In this document: in pieces, positions 5,756 through 13,779 of the stretch
Numbering within the stretch: position 1 is the first letter of the stretch
Layout: each line of letters begins with the position of its first letter
Source of the DNA: a virus
IMG/VR virus record: IMGVR_UViG_3300027747_000049
Coordinates: 1 to 24,900 of that record
Reading direction: 5' to 3' (one strand)
Length of the DNA: 24,900 nucleotides
Program-made: the position numbers and the translations under genes
Notes under the pieces: model-generated
Told to the model about the DNA's origin: nothing
Databases searched by the model: none
What the model saw: the letters and a program-made list of their open reading frames with translations, nothing else

Positions 5756-6706
5756 TTAAAGACCACTTACATCAATCACTTCACCACGGAACTCAATCTG
5801 TCCATCGTCCCATTTGTGGACAAGTTCAGGCCAAAGCAGCTTGCCATCCTTGATTGTCAGTACGGCAAAGCCGGAGCGATGGTTCAATGGATTGCCTTCA
5901 CCGTACTCAAACTGAGGGCCATAAGGCTCTGCAAGAGTTCCTGTATCCACGCCAAAGCGGTTGCCGTTGTAGTCTGCGAAGGGTGTGACTTTTAGACTGT
6001 GCAAATGACCCGTTACGATGCTTTTACCAGCGCCAACGGTGTTGTTGTGGGCTGCATGGATGCCGCCTTTGTAGCGGTGCTTGACAATAATGTCATTTGT
6101 TACCCAAGTAAGCATACAAAATGACCAATCCATCAAGTGGTCTGACAGCTTAAATCCCGGAGTCTGGAAATATTGTGGGGCATTGGCAGCAAGACGCATC
6201 TCAAACCGCGCATCATGGTTGCCCATTGTGTAGATCAGCTTTGCGTTGTGCCGAGCCTTTTTGGTTGCTTCAGACACCTCCCCCAACATCTCTTTACAGG
6301 TATTGAGTTCTTCAATCAGGCTGGGTGTACGACTCCATCCCAAAGGTGGATGGCGAGATACAGATGCACCATCAAAAGCGTCGCCATTGCAAATAACTGC
6401 TTTCGGTTGTAGCTTTTCAATCGCCCACAGTAAGCCTTGAAAAGCAGTAGTCCGTATCCCAGGCCAGAAATGAGCGTCAGAAAAAACAATAACTGTTCCA
6501 TTTTCAATTCCAAGTTCTGATTTTGGCGGAGGTGGTGCCCAAGTTTTAACTTCTTTGTGAGTTTCCAAGTTCATGTTGTACTTCTCTGCTAATGTGTCTC
6601 TGCGCCGATAGACGTTACGAAGGTTTGTTCCCATTGCTTTAGCCATCTTTGAAGGTGACTTATGGGTTGTCCAAAGTTCAATAAATTCAGCATCAGTCGT
6701 ATTCAT
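5756..6706 (-). CDS. Calcineurin-like metallophosphoesterase with N-terminal HTH
   Basis: 316 aa. Residues 1-45 look like a helix-turn-helix (KSPSKMAKAMGTNLRNVYRRRDTL). A linker rich in Pro (57-61) follows. Residues 70-260 are a calcineurin-like phosphoesterase with its metal ligands: SDAH at 76-79, NGDAFDG at 107-113, GNHDAR at 162-167, His217/His220 in GGIHAAH, and GHLH at 233-236. The fold hydrolyses phosphomonoesters, phosphodiesters or nucleic acids using two metals; the substrate here is unknown. It is the last late gene, 45 bases after the endolysin stop, with GGGG before the ATG. The HTH fusion suggests it acts on or near DNA, perhaps as a nuclease. The C-terminal 50 residues are beta-rich. 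Confidence 0.9.
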   Translation of the reverse strand: MNTTDAEFIELWTTHKSPSKMAKAMGTNLRNVYRRRDTLAEKYNMNLETHKEVKTWAPPPPKSELGIENGTVIVFSDAHFWPGIRTTAFQGLLWAIEKLQPKAVICNGDAFDGASVSRHPPLGWSRTPSLIEELNTCKEMLGEVSEATKKARHNAKLIYTMGNHDARFEMRLAANAPQYFQTPGFKLSDHLMDWSFCMLTWVTNDIIVKHRYKGGIHAAHNNTVGAGKSIVTGHLHSLKVTPFADYNGNRFGVDTGTLAEPYGPQFEYGEGNPLNHRSGFAVLTIKDGKLLWPELVHKWDDGQIEFRGEVIDVSGL

Positions 6707-6751
6707 TGCATTACCCCGTTGTTGAAACTTTTTGAACGTACCACAAAACTG

Positions 6752-7264
6752 TTACGTCAACATGGAAGATGATATTGTTTGTACAGAAGACACACGATTT
6801 GACCAACCCTTACCAAAAATAGGGAAGGTGGGAAGGCTTTCTAAGAACTGAAGTCTCTTGTCGTTGTATTGAGCAATGATTCTTGCAAGTGGCGTTTCTT
6901 GCAATGCAACGATTGTTTTGTATCCGATAACACCATCAGCTTCAACGCCTACAACTTCTTGCAGCCATTTTGCTGCACGACCTGGCCCACTATTGATGGC
7001 GGCATCAAAGACAGCGTAATCAAGGCCAGAAGGCAGTTGGTCGCCAGAAATTTTGTCCCAATACTTGCGCTTGTACAAAGGTGCAACGTCTTTGGGTGTC
7101 AATGCCCTCATATCGGCTTCTGATACGGGATGACCTACAAATTCTTCCCAAACTGCTTTGGTGCAACCTAAGTTGGTCATGCCTCCTGGGTCTTTAGGAT
7201 TGTTAACAAAACCACCCTCTGATTGAAGAATATGGGCTAATGCGGCTTCAAAGTTTTGCTTCAT
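6752..7264 (-). CDS. Endolysin, GH108-type muramidase with peptidoglycan-binding domain
   Basis: 170 aa, the normal size for the family. ILQSEGGFVNNPKDPGGMTNLG (12-33) contains the EGG motif, with Glu16 as predicted catalytic acid, and the N..D.GG.TN.G signature of glycosyl hydrolase family 108. FDAAINSGPGRAAKWLQ (86-102) and VEADGVIGYKT (107-117) belong to the linked C-terminal peptidoglycan-binding region. It cleaves the glycan backbone of the Gram-negative cell wall. No signal peptide is visible, so export should depend on the holin. The gene overlaps the holin stop by ATGA, giving a holin-endolysin cassette. Confidence 0.93.
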   Translation of the reverse strand: MKQNFEAALAHILQSEGGFVNNPKDPGGMTNLGCTKAVWEEFVGHPVSEADMRALTPKDVAPLYKRKYWDKISGDQLPSGLDYAVFDAAINSGPGRAAKWLQEVVGVEADGVIGYKTIVALQETPLARIIAQYNDKRLQFLESLPTFPIFGKGWSNRVSSVQTISSSMLT

Positions 7265-7755
7265 TGTGTTGGGCTAGATTGGTGGAGAAGAGCGTCTTTG
7301 TTCTGGCTAGATGCGCTAGAACCAAAGTAGAAAGCAATGATGCCTGTCCATGCTGTTCCAAGGGAACCAAGCATAAGCATTAAAGCATCAGAAGTGGCAA
7401 AGGTTTTGGTCATCAACCCAATCAGGATTCCAAAGAACCCTAAGGTAACCAGTAAAGCCAGCACAGGAGGAACAATAGACCGAGTTGTTGACTGCATATC
7501 ACGGGCTGATTTGCGGTCATCCACGGCTAGTTTGGCAAAGTCTAGACCCAACTCTTGAGCGCGAGCCTTGATGGCAATCTCTGCTTGTTGAATAGACGCA
7601 ATTTGTTCGCTAGTCAACTTGCCAGATTCAATGGTCTTCTGTGCATCATCGGCAGAAATACCGAGAGCGTTAGCAGCAATACCATACGCCATCGTTCCAA
7701 AAGGCCCTGCAATCGCAGTAGCCAAGGTGGGTGCAATTGCTTTTAACCAGTCCAT
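7261..7755 (-). CDS. Holin, GTA-type three-transmembrane
   Basis: 164 aa. The pattern fits the GTA_holin_3TM family: a first hydrophobic segment at about 8-32, a charged cytoplasmic helix with KLAVDDRKSARD (75-86), then two membrane segments at about 93-115 and 123-145 ending FYFGSS. It forms the membrane lesion that lets the endolysin reach the wall at lysis time. It is coupled to the endolysin by ATGA and starts one base before the preceding stop. Family assignment is from the DDRKSARD and FYFGSS hallmarks and from gene order. Confidence 0.87.
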   Translation of the reverse strand: MDWLKAIAPTLATAIAGPFGTMAYGIAANALGISADDAQKTIESGKLTSEQIASIQQAEIAIKARAQELGLDFAKLAVDDRKSARDMQSTTRSIVPPVLALLVTLGFFGILIGLMTKTFATSDALMLMLGSLGTAWTGIIAFYFGSSASSQNKDALLHQSSPTQ

Positions 7756-7756
7756 A

Positions 7757-8236
7757 TCATTTCCTCATAAAATCAACGTATTCTGTAGTGCCCCACGCTA
7801 CAAGTGCAACCAAAGCAATGGCGGCTACGATATAAAACAACATAGACAAAGCCTCTTGTATTTCTTTGCGCTTTTTAGCCTTAGCTTTTTCCATAGCTAT
7901 TTCCTCTGATTTACGCTTTTGGACAATGTTATTGCGCTCCATAACGATGGCTTGCCATACGTCAGCCTGTCCAGACCAGATTAAGTGTTGCTTAAGTTCG
8001 TTTTCAGCATCTTGGAGTTGTTTGGCATGAAGGACTGATTCAAAAGCCTGTGCGGTGTCAGACTTTGCAAAGCCTTTTTTTGGTGTTGCTGCTGCTTTGG
8101 CAACAACGTCTTTAGCCTCAAAGAACTTCATTAGATCGCCACTCATGGCCTGAATGTCCTTGCCCATCTTAATGGCGGCTTGTACCCCTTTGATAGCGGC
8201 TTGAGCAGTAGCAAAGGCGGTAATTGGGTCAATCAT
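7757..8236 (-). CDS. Phage protein with C-terminal membrane segment
   Basis: 159 aa. The N-terminal AFATAQAAIKGVQAAIKMGKDI is Ala-rich and amphipathic. The middle is a long charged helix with a strongly basic stretch (KRKSEEIAMEKAKAKKRKEI, about 107-126). One membrane span, LSMLFYIVAAIALVALVAW, lies at about 130-148. Proteins of this shape are common beside phage holins and internal virion proteins. It may be a second lysis factor, a spanin-like inner membrane component, or a virion protein. No lipoprotein partner for a spanin was found in this stretch. Confidence 0.7.
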   Translation of the reverse strand: MIDPITAFATAQAAIKGVQAAIKMGKDIQAMSGDLMKFFEAKDVVAKAAATPKKGFAKSDTAQAFESVLHAKQLQDAENELKQHLIWSGQADVWQAIVMERNNIVQKRKSEEIAMEKAKAKKRKEIQEALSMLFYIVAAIALVALVAWGTTEYVDFMRK

Positions 8237-8238
8237 GG

Positions 8239-8454
8239 CTACAAATTCAGAAATTTCTTGACAAATTCAGCGGCAACACCAGGGCCAAGTAATACTACCG
8301 CTAGCAGCACATAGATCAAATACTCAATTTTGGTCATACGTTTTGAACTTTCATCAAAACGCGCTTGGATGCCTTCATAACGCTGGGCACAGACTGCTTC
8401 ATGAACGCTTAACCGTTTGTCGGTTTCTGTCGCCAATTCGTGTATTTGTTCCAT
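8239..8454 (-). CDS. Small XhlA-like membrane protein
   Basis: 71 aa. A soluble helix at 1-42 (RLSVHEAVCAQRYEGIQARFDESSKRMTKIEYLIY region) is followed by one membrane segment at about 44-65. The layout, with HEA...RYE...IE then a C-terminal span, resembles the XhlA family of phage lysis proteins, which assist a holin. The assignment is by overall layout only. It lies just after the large internal protein and two genes before the holin, so a lysis-accessory role is reasonable. Confidence 0.62.
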   Translation of the reverse strand: MEQIHELATETDKRLSVHEAVCAQRYEGIQARFDESSKRMTKIEYLIYVLLAVVLLGPGVAAEFVKKFLNL

Positions 8455-8458
8455 GATA

Positions 8459-10204
8459 TTACTTTGCTAAGGCATTTTGATTATTGGGCGAAAGTGCATT
8501 TGGTCGGTAGTCTTTAGGTATTGCCCGAGCAGCTTGGTATTCTGGAGTAGCCATAATTTTAGCCCCAGCTTTCCCTGCCAAGAACCCAACACCACCACCC
8601 AATATTGAGCCAGCAATTGGTGATCCTACGATGGTTCCAAGACCATAGCCAAGTGTTCCAGCTACACCGCCACGAGTAAGTTTTGCTTCTAAGCTATTCT
8701 GTGCGCCTATTTTTGCAATCTCGGGATAGTTGGCTGCAATTTTGCCAATGTCACCAGCAATGCCAGTCATAGGCTTACCCTCACTGGCCATTTTTGCAAA
8801 AACCTTTGGATCTATCTTGTTGGTCGCAAAATCAGTAGCTCGGTCAATATCATAAATTTGGGCCATTTTTGTGCGAGCAGCTTGCAAATCAGCCAAAACT
8901 TGTGGATCTTTTACATTGGCATCAATCATTTTTTCATAGGCATTGGCAATACCCATCCGAGCATCAGCGTCTGCAATCTCAGAAGCCTTTGGCACATTTA
9001 GGCCTTTGTCACGGGCTTTGTAAACGCTGTTTGCCTCTGCACGAAGTTGGCGAATGTCATTAAGTACATCTACACCACTGCGACCTTGTTTAATTTCTTC
9101 CATCATATTGTCTATCAAACTATTGGTTGCCTCAACCTTACCTTTGGAAACAGCAGATGGGGTTTTTTTCAAAGAGCTCAATGTGTCAAGAGTAGCTTGA
9201 TCTGGCAGCAACTCAGGAATTGCACGAACAACATCGTAGGGCTTGCTTGCGTTATTCAAAGCAGTCTGAATAGCCGTTGCATCAAGTCGAGTGTTTGCTG
9301 GCAAATCCAAGCCTTTTTCAACAACAAGTTGCGTCCACTTGGGCTCATTTGCTTTTGATAGTCCAGCATTAATATTTGGATCGCCAGCAATAATTGCCCG
9401 TGCTTGATTGCCCTTAGTTGGATTTGATTGAACAGGATTGAGAACAATGCCATGTTCATTAGCTAATTGTGCTGCTTCAATTTTGGGTGCATTTTGATAG
9501 CTTTGGGCAACATTAGCTTCTTGGATTTTTGCAGCACGAGCAGCAATTGGCGCTTCAATTGCTTGACCAAGTGGAGTAGCACGAGCAGTAGCTAATGCAT
9601 TTTGAGCAATTGGTTTAGCTGCAACCAGTGCATTTTTAACAACAGGTGTAGTACCTTTGACAATAGCGGGCGCAGCAAGTAAAGATATACTTAGCATATT
9701 GCGTACATCCTCAACTGGAAGTCCAGTTTTACTAGACAGCCAATCAGCACCTTTGCCAACATTTTGCCCAATAAAATCTATGAGTTGCCGAGAGGCTTCT
9801 TGCTTGTAAGCAGGCTGTTCAGTTACGCCAAACGCTTTACCAAAAGGCTTATCAATTGCAGATGTAACAGCGCCACCAATTTGTTCAGCTTGCTTTGGTG
9901 TTGTAAACGGACGTGCTACAGCTTGAACACCTTGCCCAATCATTGGTAATACACCACCGATAGTTGTATCTGCTAAAGATGCTAAACCAGTACCAATATT
10001 TGCGAATGTGCCTTGGCGTGGGCCAGGAATGCCATTAGTAGGTGTAGCAACACCAAACTTTACTCGAATAGCATTTTGCGTTTCGGCATTGGCATTGGTA
10101 AAGTTTGAATCATTTGCTGAAAATTTGTCAAAAATTGCTTGTTTTGTAGCAACATTTGCATTGACATAGTTTGGATCATTCAGAATGCTTGATAAGTCAG
10201 CCAT
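8459..10204 (-). CDS. Internal virion / DNA ejection protein (P22 gp16 position)
   Basis: 581 aa. It starts MADLSSILNDPNYVNANVATKQAIFDKFSAND, a repeat-like helical motif (LNDPNYVNAN... / SNFTNANAETQNAIRVKF) also found at the start of other phage injected proteins. The rest is Ala/Lys-rich and helical, with Gly-rich, weakly hydrophobic segments (GGVLPMIGQGVQAVARP; GTLGYGLGTIVGSPIAGSILGGGVGFLAGKAG near 520-550) that could insert into membrane. In P22 the third ejection protein, gp16, sits at the same place after gp7 and gp20. Sequence homology to gp16 is not claimed; the role is inferred from order, size and composition. Confidence 0.72.
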   Translation of the reverse strand: MADLSSILNDPNYVNANVATKQAIFDKFSANDSNFTNANAETQNAIRVKFGVATPTNGIPGPRQGTFANIGTGLASLADTTIGGVLPMIGQGVQAVARPFTTPKQAEQIGGAVTSAIDKPFGKAFGVTEQPAYKQEASRQLIDFIGQNVGKGADWLSSKTGLPVEDVRNMLSISLLAAPAIVKGTTPVVKNALVAAKPIAQNALATARATPLGQAIEAPIAARAAKIQEANVAQSYQNAPKIEAAQLANEHGIVLNPVQSNPTKGNQARAIIAGDPNINAGLSKANEPKWTQLVVEKGLDLPANTRLDATAIQTALNNASKPYDVVRAIPELLPDQATLDTLSSLKKTPSAVSKGKVEATNSLIDNMMEEIKQGRSGVDVLNDIRQLRAEANSVYKARDKGLNVPKASEIADADARMGIANAYEKMIDANVKDPQVLADLQAARTKMAQIYDIDRATDFATNKIDPKVFAKMASEGKPMTGIAGDIGKIAANYPEIAKIGAQNSLEAKLTRGGVAGTLGYGLGTIVGSPIAGSILGGGVGFLAGKAGAKIMATPEYQAARAIPKDYRPNALSPNNQNALAK

Positions 10205-10213
10205 TTTGATCCC

Positions 10214-11872
10214 TTACTTTAGCAATGGGTTGGATGTATCAACACCATTAGAAATGGATGTTTTATTAGTAGGTGCAACAGTTGTAACACTTCCCAAAGC
10301 CGCACGAGTTGTTGGCGTAAGGAATCTATCCCTAAAATCTTTTTTTCCGGTGGATGCTGTGTATTGCTGTTCAATACCATTTAATTGACCACCCATTAGA
10401 TTTTTATATTTTGAAATAACACTTGCCAACTGGGCGGGGCTATTAGCAGAACTAATTGCATCATCCACAGCTTTACGATCACCCAACGCACCACCACTGC
10501 CAAGAACAGCTTTGGTGACCTCATCAGCAACAATTCGCTTGACTGCATTAAAGTCAGTCGGTGCCGGGTTTCCGGTCTGCAATGCAATAAAGTTACCTGC
10601 TTGATTAAACAAACGAGTATCGTTATTTTGCAAAGCATCAGCCACTTGTTGCAAGGTTCCCAAGTGATCAACGGCCACATTGAGTGACCTAGTGGTGTCA
10701 CCCTTTTTGCCGCTAGTAAATGCTTTCTCAGCAGTTCCCATTGTGGCGTATTGCTTGGCATCGTAATTAGGATAGGCTTGATTTACCAAATCCATCAATT
10801 GACGTCCAGCAGGTGTAGTCAATGAACGTGCTGCTGGCGATGGTTGACGTCCTTCACCAATTGCTCGAATTTGACTAGCCAAAGACACGGGCAAATGCGT
10901 TAGCAAATCTTCTCCGGTCAATCCAGCTTTTATGGCAGCTTGAATATTTTGAACAACTGGGGCGCCACTTGGCTGTTTTTCAGTTGAACTAGGTGCACCA
11001 CCAACAGCAGCCCCAGGTATTGGGAATGCATTTTGAACGCCACTAATATTGTATGGGTCAGCTTGGATTGCACGAATGCCAAGACCAGCCCTTTCAATAC
11101 CAAGTCGGCCTTGATTAACTTCAAGATTTCCTTGGGCAATTTTGTTTGATGCAACCTCACCAGGAGTCATTGATGTCGGAGTGTTGCTCAATACTGAACC
11201 AGAACCACCCAAACCTGGGAATGCTGTAACTCGTGAAGCATTACCTAAATTTTCAGTAACATAATGCGGTTTGTTTAATTCTGCAAATTTTTCAACACCT
11301 AATTTTGATTGGTTTAGCAAATCAGTAAAAGCCTGTGGGCCTTGTGCAATTGCTGCATCAATGTTAGAGCGAGCAGAATCTTCAGTTACACCACGAGCAG
11401 CAAGCATTGGCCCCAAAATAGGATCTGCATGATTGGCTTGATGCCATGCCAAATATTTTTGTGGTGCATTGGGGTCAGCAGGATTAATTGTGTCCAAAAG
11501 TGAACGTGATTGTTTAAGTTTTGAATCAACTAATTCTTGTTCTTTAAGATTTACTTCAGTTTGTGCTTTTCTATTTTCAAATTGATTTTTTAAAACGACA
11601 GGAATTTTACTTCCTGCATTAGCACTAGCCAAAGCAGCCGTTACTTTTTTGTAATCAATTTCACCAGTATTTGGATCAATTGCATTTGCATAAGCAGCAT
11701 TAAAAACATTTGCTTCGATGTCTTGCCTTTGGGCTTGTGCAAGTTGATATTGTGCCAATGCATTTTGATTTGCACCAGTATTCAACTGTTGCATTTTTGC
11801 ATATTGGGCAAAAGGATCAATAGGTGCGGGGGCTTGGTAGCCTTGTGCAATCAATGCATTTAAGTCTGCCAT
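10214..11872 (-). CDS. Internal virion / DNA ejection protein (P22 gp20 position)
   Basis: 552 aa, rich in Ala, Gln and Asn, with no membrane segment. The N-terminal 80 residues are Gln-rich helix (FAQYAKMQQLNTGANQNALAQYQLAQAQRQ), as in injected proteins of P22-like phages. The centre has several Gly/Pro loops. The C-terminal region includes ATMGTAEKAFTSGKKGDTTRSLNVAVDHLGTLQQVADAL, a helical domain. It lies between the gp7-like and gp16-like genes. I infer that it is a capsid-internal protein released with the DNA. Confidence rests on position and composition. Confidence 0.72.
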   Translation of the reverse strand: MADLNALIAQGYQAPAPIDPFAQYAKMQQLNTGANQNALAQYQLAQAQRQDIEANVFNAAYANAIDPNTGEIDYKKVTAALASANAGSKIPVVLKNQFENRKAQTEVNLKEQELVDSKLKQSRSLLDTINPADPNAPQKYLAWHQANHADPILGPMLAARGVTEDSARSNIDAAIAQGPQAFTDLLNQSKLGVEKFAELNKPHYVTENLGNASRVTAFPGLGGSGSVLSNTPTSMTPGEVASNKIAQGNLEVNQGRLGIERAGLGIRAIQADPYNISGVQNAFPIPGAAVGGAPSSTEKQPSGAPVVQNIQAAIKAGLTGEDLLTHLPVSLASQIRAIGEGRQPSPAARSLTTPAGRQLMDLVNQAYPNYDAKQYATMGTAEKAFTSGKKGDTTRSLNVAVDHLGTLQQVADALQNNDTRLFNQAGNFIALQTGNPAPTDFNAVKRIVADEVTKAVLGSGGALGDRKAVDDAISSANSPAQLASVISKYKNLMGGQLNGIEQQYTASTGKKDFRDRFLTPTTRAALGSVTTVAPTNKTSISNGVDTSNPLLK

Positions 11873-11883
11873 GATATTTCCTT

Positions 11884-12618
11884 TTATCGGTTCATAGCTG
11901 AAACGGGTGGCCCCATTTGATTATTTTGAGCCAACCAATTGTTGAAATTTTGTTGATTCAAATATGTGCTTGCTGCAGTTCCAAGACCATTAGCCAATGT
12001 GTTTGCAGCACCCAATTGACCAGCGGCATTTGCTTGACCCGCAGCCATGTAAGCATTGCCAGCATTGGTTGCATAATTTGCATTTGCACCAGCTTGATTA
12101 CTAGCAGCGGCTTGACCAGAAGACATTAAGTTGCCCAATGGTTGCAACTGGTTTGCTCGATTGGTTTGGTAACGATTAAAAGCGTTGTTGTATTCTTGAG
12201 AAGCTGAATTTTGAGCATAATCTTGTAATCCAGTCATGGTTTGACCAGAAATTAAACCGCCACGACCAGCAGCTTGATGCCCTAATTGTTTTAATCCTTC
12301 GCTAAGGCGAAATTGATAGCCAGGGTCTGCTTGGTAATCAGCCATACTAAAATCTCTGCCATATTTACCATAGCCAGCAGCATTAGCATTTCCACCAAGA
12401 CCAAGTAATTCCAACAATCGGTTTTGACCTGTCAAGCCTGCTTGACGATAAGGTTCTTGTAATGCAAGTTGTTTATCTAGGGATGTTGCTTGTAAATTAG
12501 CAGAACGATTTGCGGCGTCAGCTTGTGTTTGTGCTGCTGATTTAGCACCAGAAGATGCAATTACACCACCCAAAAGTGCGCCACCTGCGCCAATCATTGC
12601 TGCTGTGATAAAACTCAT
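11884..12618 (-). CDS. DNA transfer / internal virion protein (P22 gp7-like)
   Basis: 244 aa. A Gly/Ala-rich hydrophobic start (MSFITAAMIGAGGALLGGVIASSGAKSAAQTQADAA) is followed by an Ala/Gln/Asn-rich helical body. The central DPGYQFRLSEGLKQLGHQAAGRGGLISGQTMTGLQDYAQ is characteristic of phage DNA-injection proteins. In P22 gp7 is the smallest ejection protein, 229 aa, at the same place after the needle. The gene overlaps the cupin-like gene by ATGA. It probably forms part of the conduit for DNA across the envelope. Confidence 0.82.
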   Translation of the reverse strand: MSFITAAMIGAGGALLGGVIASSGAKSAAQTQADAANRSANLQATSLDKQLALQEPYRQAGLTGQNRLLELLGLGGNANAAGYGKYGRDFSMADYQADPGYQFRLSEGLKQLGHQAAGRGGLISGQTMTGLQDYAQNSASQEYNNAFNRYQTNRANQLQPLGNLMSSGQAAASNQAGANANYATNAGNAYMAAGQANAAGQLGAANTLANGLGTAASTYLNQQNFNNWLAQNNQMGPPVSAMNR

Positions 12619-13052
12619 ATTGACACCTCAATGGCTTGATTTTTGATTTTATTGCCAATGCTAAACATTGACAATGGATCATCTTCAACTAATTCCGATT
12701 CTACTTCTTCAACTGTGCTTGACTCTACTCGATGAAAAGTCATACACAAAGCATCTGTTTCTGCATAAACCGCACGTTTTGTACCAGGTTTGCTGCACAA
12801 AACTTGAGGCCCCGTAATCAATTTAACACCTTCATCAGTAGTAACTGCAACAGTGCCAAAAACAACCATGTAAAAATGTTCTTTTTTATGAACTTTTCCG
12901 ACAATCAAACATCCGGCTGGACGCCATACTTGGCGACAATACATTCCGCCATGAAACAAATGTTCAGTAGGTGCTTCATATTGATCATGTTTTGACAACT
13001 CAACTTGCAACGCCTCAACTTTGGCACGCATATCAATCTGTATTTCATTCAT
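12615..13052 (-). CDS. Cupin-like protein in the tail gene cluster
   Basis: 145 aa from the ATG at 13052, with AGG close upstream, just after the stop of the previous gene. An upstream in-frame ATG would overlap that gene by 62 bases and is less likely. Residues 40-115 read as a single cupin barrel: EHLFHGGMYCRQVWRPAG, then VGKVHKKEHFYMVVFGTVAV (near cupin motif 1), then GPQVLCSKPGTKRAVYAETDALCMTFHRVE. The second motif lacks a clear His ligand, so catalysis is doubtful. The acidic C-terminal tail is helical. Its place between the needle candidate and gp7-like gene corresponds to P22 gp14, so it may be a virion assembly factor or a minor tail protein. Confidence 0.65.
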   Translation of the reverse strand: MNEIQIDMRAKVEALQVELSKHDQYEAPTEHLFHGGMYCRQVWRPAGCLIVGKVHKKEHFYMVVFGTVAVTTDEGVKLITGPQVLCSKPGTKRAVYAETDALCMTFHRVESSTVEEVESELVEDDPLSMFSIGNKIKNQAIEVSI

Positions 13053-13053
13053 T

Positions 13054-13779
13054 TTAACCTGCCTGCATGATAATCCAATTGGTACCATCTGATACCAATG
13101 TTGCCCATTTACCAATAGTGGCAGCTAAGATTGCTGTACCAGCCGCAGCACCACCTATTGGCACAACATTACTTGAAGCTGATACCAAAGTTTGTGCTTG
13201 ATAATTTTGAAACATTATTTCACGGCCAGTCCATAATGATGCATCTGGCAAAGTGACAATACAACTAGAACCTGACTTGTTATTTATGATCCAATTATTA
13301 GTGTCGGAAACTGTAAAGTCGGTTGTATTAGTTACTGGTGCACCACGACCAAATGCACCATTAAAAATATTTGTTCCAGTAAATGTTTGATTTGCTGGCA
13401 ATGTAGCAACTGTATTGTCAATTGCCACAGTAACATTACCTGTTGCATTGGACACTGTAATTCCAGTGCCTGCTACATTTGACAAAACACCTGTATTGGC
13501 TAAAGAAATAACGCCAACACCATTCGTAACAGAAATTCCAGCACCAGCAAACAAAGTTCTAAGTGTATACCCAGACCCATTTCCCGTAAGCAATTGACCA
13601 TTGCTTGGCAAAGTTCCTAACCCTGTTCCACCATTAACTACCGATATAATTCCATTTCCGTTACCAGTAATTGAATAAATATTGTTAAACCATACAAACC
13701 ATTCACGAGATATTGTATTGGTTTGAATGTCCACCAACGGTACTCGTGGTGCTGGAATTTGAGAAATATTTGCAGCCAT
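13054..13779 (-). CDS. Fibre-like tail protein, candidate needle or plug
   Basis: 241 aa. The start PAPRVPLVDIQTNTISREWFVWFNNIY is a common N-terminal anchor of phage tail fibres. A Gly/Asn/Val-rich beta body follows, with VVNGGTGLGTLPSNGQLLTGNGSGY (a fibre repeat) and GISVTNGVGVISLANTGV / GITVSNATGNVTVAID strand repeats. The C-terminal beta domain has WATLVSDGTNWIIMQAG. It overlaps gp10 exactly at the stop. P22 gp26, the tail needle, is 233 aa and occupies this position, but there is no long coiled coil here. A needle with a different shaft or a short fibre are both possible. Confidence 0.65.
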   Translation of the reverse strand: MAANISQIPAPRVPLVDIQTNTISREWFVWFNNIYSITGNGNGIISVVNGGTGLGTLPSNGQLLTGNGSGYTLRTLFAGAGISVTNGVGVISLANTGVLSNVAGTGITVSNATGNVTVAIDNTVATLPANQTFTGTNIFNGAFGRGAPVTNTTDFTVSDTNNWIINNKSGSSCIVTLPDASLWTGREIMFQNYQAQTLVSASSNVVPIGGAAAGTAILAATIGKWATLVSDGTNWIIMQAG

